NCBI GenBank assembly: GCA_026004435.1
Contig: BPJD01000002.1
Location: forward strand, 124,001 to 188,000
Direction: 5' to 3'
Length of the DNA: 64,000 nucleotides
Source of the DNA: Patescibacteria group bacterium
Lineage (GTDB): Bacteria; Patescibacteriota; Microgenomatia; UBA1406; GWC2-37-13
Both the position numbers and the translations under genes were made by a program. The notes below the pieces were generated by a model that saw only the letters and a program-made list of their open reading frames with translations, did no database searches and had not been told where the DNA came from. This document shows, piece by piece, positions 33,986 through 42,951 of this stretch. The stretch's first letter is position 1, and each line of letters starts with the position of its first letter.

Positions 33986-35752
33986 TTACTTATTGATTTT
34001 GAAAATAACAATTCTTGGATGGTCATAGACTGTAAATGACTCGTCTGCTGATTGATCGTTTAAAACCAGTTGGGTTTGGGTAAAAGGAATTTTCCATTTA
34101 GGATAATTGGCAAACTCTGCCGCGAGCTGAAACTCAATACTTTCAGACGGAAGAAATACTTTATTCGTTGTAAACAACTGGGTATAGTACTCAGCTGTTT
34201 TAGGGTAGCATTTAATGTGTTTTTGGCAGTCTGACAGTTTTAATAAAGGTGTGTACAATCTGTTTGAAGCTAAAATAAGGTAATCTGATCTTTTAAGCTG
34301 CTGTTCAATTACTCTCCATTTTCTTGTGTTGTCTGGAAGATCGTAGATCTGCAGTTGCTCAAAGTTGTATCTTCCAGAGTTATAGCTGGGCAGGAGGTCG
34401 TCCCAGTGTTCAACTGCCAATGTTGCATTATCAGGAATATTTTTATGAATCCAGTCGCTGGCTAAAAGTCTTGTATTAGGTTGTTGATAAATTGAGAGAA
34501 AACCTGATAAAAAAACTGTGTGAAAAAAGATAAAGATTAAAAAAAGATACTTTGCCCAGACAGAGAATTTTTTATCTTTATAAACAATTGCTGTAAAAGA
34601 AAAAACAGCAGTTATTGCCAGAAAAGGATATATAGGCAGCATATATCTCATAAACTTAACAGCAGATCTGCCGATTAGCGCAAAAAATACAGTATAAAAC
34701 AACAAAAATACGAGTTCTTTTAATCTTATTTTGTTGTTTTTTTTTCTGAAAGAGTAAATCAAAAATAAAATTGTTCCAATAAAGGAAAAACTTGATAATA
34801 AAGGGCCAACTCCCCAGTAGAAAATATTTTTAAGGTAATACAAATAAGGTTTAGTGTCAACATACTGGAGTGTATAAGGAAAAATATAAGCATCAGAGTT
34901 CATTTTGATCTGAGTTAAGGTATCAGCTAAAAATTTTTGGTAGTCTAAAAAAGCAAAAGGCATAAACAAAAAAGCGCTGGAGGTAAATACAGCAAACACA
35001 AATAAAAGCCTTATTAGGATAAACTTAGGATTGTTTTTATAATAGTAGGTTAAACTAAAAACTATTAGAACAACAGATACAGCCACAAAAATTATGCCAG
35101 AGATTTTAGTTGTTAAGACAGCAGACCAGACTACTGGTAAAAGATAAAAAGAAGGTTTTTGACTACTGCTTTTGTTAAGGTTGTTTAAGGTAAGGTAAAC
35201 AGTTAAAGCGCAAAACAGAGTTAAAAACACATCTGAGATAAAAAAATGTGAGTTTTGGATGCTAAAGAAAAACAGAGCATAGGTTAATCCTGCTGCAGAA
35301 GCCCAAAAATCTGTGTCTTTTATAGCTTTAATATTTTTAAATATCAGAAAACTAATCTTATAAATGACAATTACAGTAATAGTATCTGCTATAGTAGACA
35401 TTATTCTGGCTAAGAGAACCAAATTAGACAGATTATTAAAATTTATGCCAGTAAGCAGGTTCAGTGCGTCAGCTGTGAATCTAAGCAAGTAAATAGGCAG
35501 TGAGCCGTAGTTAAAAAAATTTGGATTCCAGTTATCAAATGCTTTTAAACCTGCAGTTACAAACATCAGCATTCGTTCATCAGGATGAAACAAAAAGCCA
35601 TAATCCCAGTTAATCTGAGGTAGTCTTGTGACTAAAGCTACTGCAATTACAGCAGTTAACCTTATTGAAATGAGCTTTTCTTTTGATCTCGTCTTGTGTA
35701 TTTTGTGGTATATTCTTTGGATTAATTTTTTAAACAGATTTATTCTTGCCAT
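33986..35752 (-). CDS. GT39-type membrane glycosyltransferase
   Basis: 588 residues starting MARINLFKKLIQRI at 35752. A longer start at 35767 would lie inside the -10 box, so I chose the shorter one. First helix then LFHPDERMLMFVTAG (acidic catalytic motif), about eleven helices, and a soluble C-terminal domain of about 170 residues (ASDWIHKNIPDNATLAVEHWDDLLPSY). It belongs to the protein O-mannosyltransferase/ArnT superfamily, using a polyprenyl-linked sugar. The 230-base gap to the preceding gene shows nothing clear. Confidence 0.85.
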   Translation of the reverse strand: MARINLFKKLIQRIYHKIHKTRSKEKLISIRLTAVIAVALVTRLPQINWDYGFLFHPDERMLMFVTAGLKAFDNWNPNFFNYGSLPIYLLRFTADALNLLTGINFNNLSNLVLLARIMSTIADTITVIVIYKISFLIFKNIKAIKDTDFWASAAGLTYALFFFSIQNSHFFISDVFLTLFCALTVYLTLNNLNKSSSQKPSFYLLPVVWSAVLTTKISGIIFVAVSVVLIVFSLTYYYKNNPKFILIRLLFVFAVFTSSAFLFMPFAFLDYQKFLADTLTQIKMNSDAYIFPYTLQYVDTKPYLYYLKNIFYWGVGPLLSSFSFIGTILFLIYSFRKKNNKIRLKELVFLLFYTVFFALIGRSAVKFMRYMLPIYPFLAITAVFSFTAIVYKDKKFSVWAKYLFLIFIFFHTVFLSGFLSIYQQPNTRLLASDWIHKNIPDNATLAVEHWDDLLPSYNSGRYNFEQLQIYDLPDNTRKWRVIEQQLKRSDYLILASNRLYTPLLKLSDCQKHIKCYPKTAEYYTQLFTTNKVFLPSESIEFQLAAEFANYPKWKIPFTQTQLVLNDQSADESFTVYDHPRIVIFKINK

Positions 35753-35758
35753 AATTAG

Positions 35759-35764
35759 ATTATA
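35759..35764 (-). promoter_or_regulatory. -10 box of the GT39 gene (leaderless)
   Basis: Minus-strand TATAAT lies 6 bases from the ATG at 35752; no clear -35. It decides between two possible starts. Confidence 0.5.
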
Positions 35765-35823
35765 CACATCTTATCAATATAATAGTTTAACTTGTTTTTG
35801 TATCATATTTAAGTAAATAAATA

Positions 35824-35829
35824 TATAAT
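35824..35829 (+). promoter_or_regulatory. -10 box of the lgt-like gene (leaderless)
   Basis: TATAAT is separated by 7 bases from the ATG at 35837; no good -35 at 16-18 bases. Another predicted leaderless transcript. Confidence 0.45.
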
Positions 35830-35836
35830 AATAGTT

Positions 35837-36670
35837 ATGGTTCCAGTATTTTTTAGTTTTGGCAATTTGCAGATCTTTACCCAAGGAGTATTTATTGTTC
35901 TGGGTTTGCTGTGGGGCTTTTTTTTTGTCTGGCAGTTGATTGCCTTAACCTCATACTCTGAGGAAAAAGTCTTTGATCTTGTGTTTCTAAGTATTTTCTC
36001 AGGATTATTCTGGGGGAGAGTTTTTTACTTTATTTTTAGTCAAGAAGCAGTATTTGACTTGTTAAGATTTATCTTGATTAATGGATACCCTGGCTTTTCT
36101 TTTTATGGAGCATTGTTCGGCGGTATTTTAACAGCCTATGTTTACTGTGTTGTAAAAGGTTTTAACTTTTTTGAGGTTCTAGATTATCTTTCAGTTGGTT
36201 TTCTTACAGCAATTGGTTTTTTAATTTGGGGCAGGGGCTTGTCTGGAGAACTAGATCTTTCAGGTTTTGACAAAGTTGTTTCAGATAGTTTTTATGCTGT
36301 AGTTAACAACCTAATTCCTTTGTATGTATTGCTTGGTGTATCAGCCTTTGTTTTTGCATTTGTCAGTTATAAAATCTTAATGAGTATTAGAAAAGAAGTC
36401 TTTCCTGTTGGAATGGCATTTATCTTTTCTTTATGGTCTGTGTCTCTGATAAATTATTTTATCTCTTTTTTTGATAACAGCAGTTTGTATTTGGGTAAGG
36501 ATTTAAAGTTCAATCAGATAATTTCATTGTTTTTAGTCTTGACAACCAGTATAATATTTGGTTATTATTTTAGGAGTAAAATATTTGAGGTTTTAAGTTT
36601 TATTTTTGATTATGCCAAAAACAAATTTCAGTCAAGCAGAACTGGAGAAAATAAAGAAGAGACTGCTTGA
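35837..36670 (+). CDS. Divergent prolipoprotein diacylglyceryl transferase (Lgt-like)
   Basis: 277 residues, seven membrane helices. N-terminus FFSFGNLQIFTQGVFIVLGLLWGFF, GRVFYFIF, GFSFYGALFGGILTAY (the HGG region of Lgt, but with Phe-Tyr-Gly instead of His-Gly), and WGRGLSGELDLSGF where Lgt has GRxGNFINGE. The fold, length and order fit Lgt, which attaches diacylglycerol to the lipobox Cys. The lack of the essential His and the altered Asn region leave activity in doubt. The 3' end overlaps dksA by 59 bases. Confidence 0.65.
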   Translation: MVPVFFSFGNLQIFTQGVFIVLGLLWGFFFVWQLIALTSYSEEKVFDLVFLSIFSGLFWGRVFYFIFSQEAVFDLLRFILINGYPGFSFYGALFGGILTAYVYCVVKGFNFFEVLDYLSVGFLTAIGFLIWGRGLSGELDLSGFDKVVSDSFYAVVNNLIPLYVLLGVSAFVFAFVSYKILMSIRKEVFPVGMAFIFSLWSVSLINYFISFFDNSSLYLGKDLKFNQIISLFLVLTTSIIFGYYFRSKIFEVLSFIFDYAKNKFQSSRTGENKEETA

Positions 36671-36977
36671 AGAAGAAAAAAGGGTTTCTGAGGATATTAA
36701 AGATCTTGAAAAGGCTGATCCTTTTGCTGACCCGAATAGATTGCTGGAAAACGAGGCTGATGAAGATGCCAGAGAAGAGTTAGAGCATGAGAATATTGAG
36801 GCGCAGATTAAACAGCTTAAATCATTGCAGAGAGATATAAAATCAGCTTTGGAGCTGATAGAAAAAGGTGAGTATGGCATCTGTCAGATGTGCGGCAAAC
36901 CTATCGGCAAGCAGAGGCTGGAGCTTATTCCTTATGCGAAGCTATGCGTAGACTGTATGAATAAGCTGGAAGACTAA
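36612..36977 (+). CDS. TraR/DksA-family zinc-finger protein
   Basis: 121 residues from MPKTNFSQAELEKIKKRL; another Met two codons upstream is possible. Residues 1-85 form a long coiled-coil hairpin with Asp/Glu-rich tip; residues 85-121 hold the four-Cys zinc finger C-Q-M-C-GKPIGKQRLELIPYAKL-C-V-D-C. It has the size of short DksA/YocK relatives, which bind the RNA polymerase secondary channel or act as general regulators. The start lies inside the end of the lgt-like gene. Confidence 0.88.
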   Translation: MPKTNFSQAELEKIKKRLLEEEKRVSEDIKDLEKADPFADPNRLLENEADEDAREELEHENIEAQIKQLKSLQRDIKSALELIEKGEYGICQMCGKPIGKQRLELIPYAKLCVDCMNKLED

Positions 36978-37018
36978 CTGGAAAGACTTTCAACTAATTG
37001 CTATAATGGGATTATTTA

Positions 37019-38734
37019 ATGTCTGAACTGCAAACTGTAAATATATTTGGTGTGCTTTTATTTTTAAGTCTGCCTTTATTGGGTGGAGTGGTTGCTGTTA
37101 GATTAAAAACAACCCCTATTTTAGGTTATATTTTAGGCGGGTTCGCCTTGGCTCATATTATTAATCGTTTTTTTCCTGTTGATAATCTTGAGTTCTTGGG
37201 CAATATTGGTTTAATTCTGCTGTTGTTTGCAATTGGTTTGGAGGTTAATCTTGGTTTTATTGCAAGGTATGGAAAAAAGATTGTTCTGATTGGACTTACG
37301 CAGATTTGTTTGTCATTTTTAGTGTTTTTTGTCTTGTTTAGTTTATTTTTTGGTTTCTCGGTTATATTGTCTCTGCTTTTAGCCTCAGCCTTTAGTATCT
37401 CCTCAACAGCTGTGGTTGCGAAGTTGTTGCAGGAAAAAGGAGAAGAAACTTCTTTATTAGGCAGTTTAAGCATTGGTGTACTAATAATGCAGGATCTGGC
37501 TTTAATACCTTTGCTGATTTTAAGCCAGTCTTTAGCTGAAAACATTAGTTTGACAGCTGTTTTTCAGCAGGTGTTTCTGCAGATGCTTAAAGCTGTGTTA
37601 GTGATAATCTTGATTTATTACTTAGGTCAGAAAATTGTTCCTAAGATTTTTGATTATTTTGCTCAGTTGAATAGAGAGATATTAAATTTATTTACAATTA
37701 CCTTTGTTGTGTTTAATCTTTACTTATTTACTTGGTTGCATTTGCCAGCTTTAGTTGCTGCGTTTTTGGCAGGAGTGCTTTTGGCTCAGACTTTAGAACA
37801 TCAGCATATTTTTTCTGAGATAAGGCCGTTTAGAGATTTTTTTTCTATTATCTTTTTTTCTCTGTTAGGGATTAGTTTCTCATTTAGCGGGTTCTCTGAG
37901 ATTATTTTGACAGCTTTGCTGCTGGCTTTGGTTATTTTTATAGTTAAAACAGCAGTTCTTTTAGTCTCTGGATTTTTGTTTAAGTTCCATTCCAAGACAG
38001 CTTTTGGTTTGGCTATGAACTTATTTCAGGTTGGAGAGGGAGCTTTTATAATTTTAAGTTCAGCTAAAATACTTCCTGAGACTTTATACTCATCAGCAGT
38101 TTTAAGTGTTATAATACTGCTGGTAATAACTCCTTTCTTAATTAACAATCGGGATTTTGCTTATCTAAGGATTAAGATATTTCTGCAGAGAAATTTTAAA
38201 TCACTTTATAACTTTATTTCTGTCAGACTGGATAGAGAGATCCCTAATATCGATTTGCTTGAGCTTAATAATCATATTGTTTTATGTGGTTATGGCCGTA
38301 TTGGCTCTTATGTTGGAAGAGCACTGCAGTTGATTGGTCAGGATTTTATAGCTGTTGATTCTGATATCTCTGTTGTAAAGCAGGCAAGAGCTAAAGGAGT
38401 AAATATAATTTATGGAGATCCTACTAATCCGGATGTTTTAGATTATCTTCAAATTGAAACAGCTAAAGTGTTAATTGTGGCTGTGCCTAGCAGATTTGAT
38501 CAAGAAACTATTATTACTACTGCAAAAAAAATCAATCCTAAAATTAGAGTGTTTAGCCGGGTGCACTCAGAAAAAGATATGCATAGAATTAGACAACTTG
38601 GCGCTGATGTCATAATTCATTCAGAGTTTGAGGCTTCATTATCAATAGTTAGGCGAATTTTGCTGATGATGAATTTATCAAAAGAAGCTATTAAACACAA
38701 AATGGTTAGACTCAAGATCGAACACTGGTTATAA
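37019..38734 (+). CDS. Kef/CPA2-type cation:proton antiporter with TrkA-N domain
   Basis: 571 residues. Twelve or thirteen membrane helices (1-385) with LLFAIGLEVNL, SAFSISSTAVVAKLL and MQDLALIPLLIL typical of CPA2 exchangers. Then a cytoplasmic RCK/TrkA-N Rossmann domain (HIVLCGYGRIGSYVGRALQLIGQDFIAVDSD, residues 420-540). It exchanges K+ or Na+ for H+, gated by NAD(H). TATAAT at 37002-37007 leaves only a few bases of leader. Confidence 0.9.
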   Translation: MSELQTVNIFGVLLFLSLPLLGGVVAVRLKTTPILGYILGGFALAHIINRFFPVDNLEFLGNIGLILLLFAIGLEVNLGFIARYGKKIVLIGLTQICLSFLVFFVLFSLFFGFSVILSLLLASAFSISSTAVVAKLLQEKGEETSLLGSLSIGVLIMQDLALIPLLILSQSLAENISLTAVFQQVFLQMLKAVLVIILIYYLGQKIVPKIFDYFAQLNREILNLFTITFVVFNLYLFTWLHLPALVAAFLAGVLLAQTLEHQHIFSEIRPFRDFFSIIFFSLLGISFSFSGFSEIILTALLLALVIFIVKTAVLLVSGFLFKFHSKTAFGLAMNLFQVGEGAFIILSSAKILPETLYSSAVLSVIILLVITPFLINNRDFAYLRIKIFLQRNFKSLYNFISVRLDREIPNIDLLELNNHIVLCGYGRIGSYVGRALQLIGQDFIAVDSDISVVKQARAKGVNIIYGDPTNPDVLDYLQIETAKVLIVAVPSRFDQETIITTAKKINPKIRVFSRVHSEKDMHRIRQLGADVIIHSEFEASLSIVRRILLMMNLSKEAIKHKMVRLKIEHWL

Positions 38735-38745
38735 TCAATTATATA

Positions 38746-39615
38746 ATGAGAAAATTATTGCTGTCTTTATCAACAATTACGATTGTTCTGTTATCGTTTT
38801 TTATTTTAAAACTTAAGCAGATTGACAATTTTTACAAGACTAAAGGCAGGTTGAATTTTATAGTATACAGCCCGCAGTTTTATGTATACAGCTATGACCT
38901 TGTAAATAATGTTGATTATTTGATTAAACTTGAGACTAATTTAAAGTTTGATGTAGCCGGAGGTTTTGGAGTTTATGAGGTTGGGTCAGTGGGTAAAATA
39001 GCTTATCTTGAAAAAAACAACAATATTTTGATAACTTCGTTTTCAGGCTTATTAGGATTGCCGATTGATTATTATTTTTATAACGATATTAACCAGGTTT
39101 ATAGGAACTTTCCCCAAGAAAAGATCTCTGTTTTGGGACTTTGGGATGTTATTGCCTTAAAGTCTAACTTAGGGTTTGCTCAGAGAATTTATTTTTTAAG
39201 CAAACTAGTTGATATAAATAAGAGAAATTTAAAGTTTTTGTCTTTGAATAGGTTTGTTAACGAAGAAGGTGTCATTGAAGATGATCTGTTAGCCAATGAT
39301 TTGCAGGGAATTTTTTATAGTTCAAATCTATCCTATGAAGATAAATTAATAGTTATTTACAGTTGGAATTATTTAGCAGGTCAAAGAATCAGTAAAGTTC
39401 TTGAGGGAATTGGACTTAATGTTTTTTCAGTGAATAAATCAGTTGAAAACTCTGGCAGTTGCCTAGTTGTTGACAATGGAGTAGAGGAGAGGTCAAAAAC
39501 AGCAGATTTCTTGGTTAAGTACTTTAACTGTGATTATGAGCTTGATCTGCAAAATAAAGATGATTTTGTTGAGATTGAGTTTTATTTAAATAATTTAGTA
39601 GAGCAATGGAGATAG
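38746..39615 (+). CDS. Membrane-anchored protein with a possible LytR_C-like C-terminus
   Basis: 289 residues: N-terminal helix (LLLSLSTITIVLLSFFIL), then an outer domain. Residues 200-275 (DKLIVIYSWNYLAGQRISKVLEGIGLNVFSVNKS ... RSKTADFLVKYFNCDYELD) follow the pattern of LytR_C domains (a short strand, GxA-x-x-V, then a second strand). The central part recalls LytR/CpsA family proteins without their catalytic residues. Function unknown; perhaps a wall-polymer-associated protein. Follows the Kef gene at 11 bases. Confidence 0.65.
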   Translation: MRKLLLSLSTITIVLLSFFILKLKQIDNFYKTKGRLNFIVYSPQFYVYSYDLVNNVDYLIKLETNLKFDVAGGFGVYEVGSVGKIAYLEKNNNILITSFSGLLGLPIDYYFYNDINQVYRNFPQEKISVLGLWDVIALKSNLGFAQRIYFLSKLVDINKRNLKFLSLNRFVNEEGVIEDDLLANDLQGIFYSSNLSYEDKLIVIYSWNYLAGQRISKVLEGIGLNVFSVNKSVENSGSCLVVDNGVEERSKTADFLVKYFNCDYELDLQNKDDFVEIEFYLNNLVEQWR

Positions 39616-39845
39616 CTGGAACAATAAAGATTATAGCAGTCTCATTGGGGATTGCGTTTTTGACAGCTGTGATTGAAGTTACCAGAGAGGTCTACAAAGA
39701 CGAGAAAAAACTAAAAAGTATAAAAAAGTTCATTGCCAGAATTGTGTTTTTTAAAGATGGAATTAGGATCTATTCATCGTCATCGTCAGAATCAAGATCT
39801 GATTTTAAAGACAAAGTAGAGGATAAATCCTCATTTTCTTCATAG
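39606..39845 (+). CDS. Small membrane protein, uncertain
   Basis: 79 residues: hydrophobic helix 5-25 (AGTIKIIAVSLGIAFLTAVI), basic middle, Ser-rich tail. It overlaps the previous gene by 10 bases. Its 3' 76 bases are antisense to the acidic tail of the TPR gene, which explains the Ser run. The first 50 residues look real; the tail may be an accident. Confidence 0.45.
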   Translation: MEIAGTIKIIAVSLGIAFLTAVIEVTREVYKDEKKLKSIKKFIARIVFFKDGIRIYSSSSSESRSDFKDKVEDKSSFSS

Positions 39846-40621
39846 CTCTCAAGTTCTTCTACCATCTCATCAATTTCATCAGGTGTTTCTGCTTCGTCAA
39901 ACTCCTCATCATCTTCATCATTGTCTTCCATAGCATTATCATCATTGTTATCAGTAGTATTTCTGGTAGAGATTCTTTCCAAACTATCTATATTTTTGTG
40001 CAGGTCTTCAGGAAAAGATATGAATCTTTCTATTTTTTTTCCTTTTGAGATCTCTTTTATAAAAACAGTGACATCTTTGAGGTTGGCCTCTTTTATATAT
40101 ACCTCATAAACAGAGTCTGCGTTTAAAAACAAAATTAACCTTTTTGATAAATCGTCAGGTAAGGCTCCAACATACTCGTCTTCGTTATTTCTAAGCTCAA
40201 CTCGTCTTTTTCTTATGTTTATATTAAGTTTTTCACCTGTGTTAAGTTTGGCCAGAACATTTTTTTGCCCTAAGTTGATTAGTTTGATCGTTTTAGTCTT
40301 GCCCGGTACATCTGTAAACATATTTGGGTCAAGTTTGAGATTATTGGATGAAATTGATTTTTTTTCTTTGATCAGAATATTGATCTGTTTTAGTTTTTCT
40401 TTTGCAATTGGGTTATGAGGTCTTAACTCCAGAATTTTTTTGTAAGCGGACTTGGCTTTATTAAGATCGTTTGCTTGAAATGCAGCAAATCCTAGTCTTA
40501 ATAAAGCATCAAGATTATTCGGATCAGTATTTAGAATTTGTTCATTATACTCTATGGCTTTGTTCCAGTTGTTTTCCAAGGCTGACTGTATTGCCAATTG
40601 TTCTAATTGTTGAGTTGTCAT
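39770..40621 (-). CDS. TPR protein with acidic C-terminal tail
   Basis: 283 residues. TPR repeats at 1-80 (NNWNKAIEYNEQILNTDPNNLDALLRLGFAAFQANDLNKAKSAYKKIL), a beta-rich middle domain at 110-205 (KTIKLINLGQKNVLAKLNTGEKLNINIRKRRVELRNNEDEYVGALPDDLSKRL) with some resemblance to HIRAN-type folds, then a tail with about 30 Asp/Glu in the last 65 residues. Cytoplasmic, probably an adaptor. CPR genomes often carry such TPR plus acidic-tail proteins; the role is unknown. Confidence 0.75.
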   Translation of the reverse strand: MTTQQLEQLAIQSALENNWNKAIEYNEQILNTDPNNLDALLRLGFAAFQANDLNKAKSAYKKILELRPHNPIAKEKLKQINILIKEKKSISSNNLKLDPNMFTDVPGKTKTIKLINLGQKNVLAKLNTGEKLNINIRKRRVELRNNEDEYVGALPDDLSKRLILFLNADSVYEVYIKEANLKDVTVFIKEISKGKKIERFISFPEDLHKNIDSLERISTRNTTDNNDDNAMEDNDEDDEEFDEAETPDEIDEMVEELESYEENEDLSSTLSLKSDLDSDDDDE

Positions 40622-40900
40622 AGGCTAATTAATTTTATGAGTTTAAGTATATTTTTTTTGTCTAAGATGTCAAGTGAAAATTAGGTAGTAGTTATTGCTG
40701 ATTTTGACAAAAGTTATAATATAATAATAGGAGCAAGATATAATTAACCTGAGTTAATAATTAGAGGTTAAAGAGATTAAAATTTAATTATATTGATTTA
40801 AAGACAATAAAATCTGATTTGGAAATTGTTAATTAATTCTTAATTAGCAATTTATATATTCACATTGATTAAAAATTAAAAACTAGTAATTATTCTAATT

Positions 40901-41626
40901 ATGGCAGGTCATTCTAAATGGGCACAAATTAAAAGAAAAAAATCAGCAAATGATCAAAAAAAAGGTCAGATTTTCTCAAAATTAGCAAGGGAGATTAGTT
41001 TAGCTGTTGTTCAGGGCGGAGGAGTAGGAGATCCTGATAAGAATATTAAGCTAAGAATGGCAATTGAGAAAGCCAAGCAGAATCGTATGCCTAAAGAAAA
41101 TATCCAAAGAGCCATAGATAAGGCATTAGGTAGATCAGACTCAGAGGTTTCTGAAGTATTTTATGAGGGTTTTGGACCTTATGGCGTAGGGTTTATAATC
41201 TACTCATTAACAGATAACAAAAACAGGACAATAAACGAGATTAGAAAGACTTTAGAAAAGTATGGAGGCAAATTAGGCGTTACAGGATCTGTTGATTATC
41301 TGTTTGCCAAAAAATCAGCTGTATTTTTGCCAAAAGAAAGTATTACAGAAGAAGATTTGTTTAAATTGGCAGAAAAGGTTAAGGCAGATGATATTATTAC
41401 AGAAGATGACGGCTATATTGTTGTTTATCCGCTTGAGGAGATGGAGATTAGCCTGCAAGAGTTGTCAAGATTGGGTATAAATGATTGTATTCCAGAATTG
41501 TTTTATATGCCTTTAACCACAATTAGTCTGACTTCAGAACAGGAAAAGACAATAGAGAGCTTGACTGAAGAGTTAGACAATCTTGATGATGTTCAGAAAG
41601 TATTTAACAATGCTGTTTCAATTTAA
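40901..41626 (+). CDS. YebC/PmpR family regulatory/translation factor
   Basis: 241 residues, full-length. Family opening MAGHSKWAQIKRKKSANDQKKGQIFSKLAREI, then GGGVGDPDKNIKLRMAIEKAKQNRMPKENIQRAI and YEGFGPYGVGFIIYSLTDNKNRTINEIR. YebC proteins were described as transcriptional regulators and more recently as factors relieving ribosome stalling at proline stretches. The upstream 280 bases are A/T-rich with several TATAAT-like boxes. Confidence 0.94.
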   Translation: MAGHSKWAQIKRKKSANDQKKGQIFSKLAREISLAVVQGGGVGDPDKNIKLRMAIEKAKQNRMPKENIQRAIDKALGRSDSEVSEVFYEGFGPYGVGFIIYSLTDNKNRTINEIRKTLEKYGGKLGVTGSVDYLFAKKSAVFLPKESITEEDLFKLAEKVKADDIITEDDGYIVVYPLEEMEISLQELSRLGINDCIPELFYMPLTTISLTSEQEKTIESLTEELDNLDDVQKVFNNAVSI

Positions 41627-41628
41627 AT

Positions 41629-42447
41629 ATGATTAAATATTTTAGCCTATTTTTTAGTTTAATTTATAAAAATCTTTTAAAGATTAGAAAAAGGTACAGG
41701 GTTGTTATTTCTTCTGTTTTATTAACTTTGATATTTTTGTACTCAACCTTTTATCAGAGAGAGTATTATCTGTTTTTTTTATTTATATTTTTAGTTTCAG
41801 CGTATTTGCTAACATTTTTTGCTATTTTAGAGTCTATTAATGGAATAGAGTGGTTTATGTTGTTTTTAATGCCAGTAATGATAAGTCTAAGTTTTTATCT
41901 ATTTTACTTTTTATTTCCCGGCAGGTGGTTAACAAGGTTTCCTTTTATGGTGATATTTGGGTTGTCAATATATGCTATTCTTTTGGCTAATAATATCTTA
42001 AACACAACAGTTGAGAAAAATATCCAATTATATCGCGCAGGATTTGCGATTAACTTTTTGTTGATTAATGTTGTTGCTTTTTTGTGTGGAGTTATAATCT
42101 ACTCATTATATAGAGGACCTTTGTTTATTGCTACAGCTGTGTTTCTGTTAAGTTTTGTATTAGCTTATCAATTCGTTTGGAGTGTTCAGCTTGGAGATAA
42201 CTTTGGTTTAGGACAATTGTTAACTGCTCTAATTATTGCTGTTCTAACTACTGAGGTTGCTGTGTTGGCTAGTCTCATACCTATATCTGAGGTGTTTTTT
42301 GGGATATTTCTTAGCTCATTTTTATACTTTATAGCAGGGCATATTTATCTGTTGCTTGAGCAAAAGTTATACCCAGAGACTACCAGAGAGTTTAAAATTG
42401 TTATCTTTCTGCTTTTGATAATTTTGTTTTTGGCTGTAAAGTATTAA
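41629..42447 (+). CDS. Polytopic membrane protein of unknown function
   Basis: 272 residues with eight predicted hydrophobic helices in about 250 residues and little polar loop text; it starts 2 bases after the yebC stop and is probably cotranscribed. No motif recognised. Hydrophobic pattern FFLFIFLVSAYLLTFFAILESINGIEWFMLFLMPVM. Similar proteins lie next to yebC or ruvC genes in CPR genomes as far as I recall. Confidence 0.7.
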   Translation: MIKYFSLFFSLIYKNLLKIRKRYRVVISSVLLTLIFLYSTFYQREYYLFFLFIFLVSAYLLTFFAILESINGIEWFMLFLMPVMISLSFYLFYFLFPGRWLTRFPFMVIFGLSIYAILLANNILNTTVEKNIQLYRAGFAINFLLINVVAFLCGVIIYSLYRGPLFIATAVFLLSFVLAYQFVWSVQLGDNFGLGQLLTALIIAVLTTEVAVLASLIPISEVFFGIFLSSFLYFIAGHIYLLLEQKLYPETTREFKIVIFLLLIILFLAVKY

Positions 42448-42554
42448 AAAATTAAAACCTCTAAAACACTTTAGATCGATACAGCAAGTAGAGAATAGGG
42501 TAGAGGGAGTTGTTGTACGGTCGTGAGTTTTAATTTAAATTAACAATCGTGAAT

Positions 42555-42580
42555 ATTATAGGATAAATAATTATAGGATA
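42555..42580. repeat. 11-base direct repeat
   Basis: ATTATAGGATA occurs at 42555-42565 and 42570-42580, a 15-base period, inside an A/T-rich stretch flanked by TCGTGA hexamers. Confidence 0.6.
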
Positions 42581-42676
42581 TTATTTTTACTCGTTCGTGA
42601 ATTTTTTTATTTTTGTGAGGTTTTGGATTGTTGCATCGAGCTAAATATGTATGCAGGTTGTGTTTATTAGGTTGAT

Positions 42677-42698
42677 TTAGATTGTCGTGACAGTCTAA
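42677..42698. repeat. 22-base palindrome
   Basis: TTAGATTGTC (42677-42686), GT, GACAGTCTAA (42689-42698): ten pairs with one G-T wobble. Could be a regulator site or RNA hairpin; no T run follows, so not a clear terminator. Confidence 0.55.
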
Positions 42699-42927
42699 AA
42701 TTAATAAGAGACATGATCTGAAGAAGAGGTCAGGTTTTGTGGATAACTCGGCTGAAGACTAAAATATCTTAACAGAATTATAGATTGTTTATGAGAAATA
42801 TAAAAATATTTTTTCAATTAATAGTAAAGCAAATAACTTAGGTAATAAAATTATTAGACAATAACAGTCCTCTGAAGTTATTCTGCTTAAAAATATAAAA
42901 ATCCTTAAGAGAATAGATATTTATATA

Positions 42928-42951
42928 GTCGTAAATTGTATCTTTTACGAC
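42928..42951. repeat. 8-bp hairpin
   Basis: GTCGTAAA (42928-42935) pairs with TTTACGAC (42944-42951) across an 8-base loop. No T run follows. Confidence 0.5.

Noticed and set aside
35753-35767. Longer N-terminus of the minus-strand GT39 gene
   Set aside because: The upstream start lies within the TATAAT box, and the MARIN start fits a leaderless mRNA.
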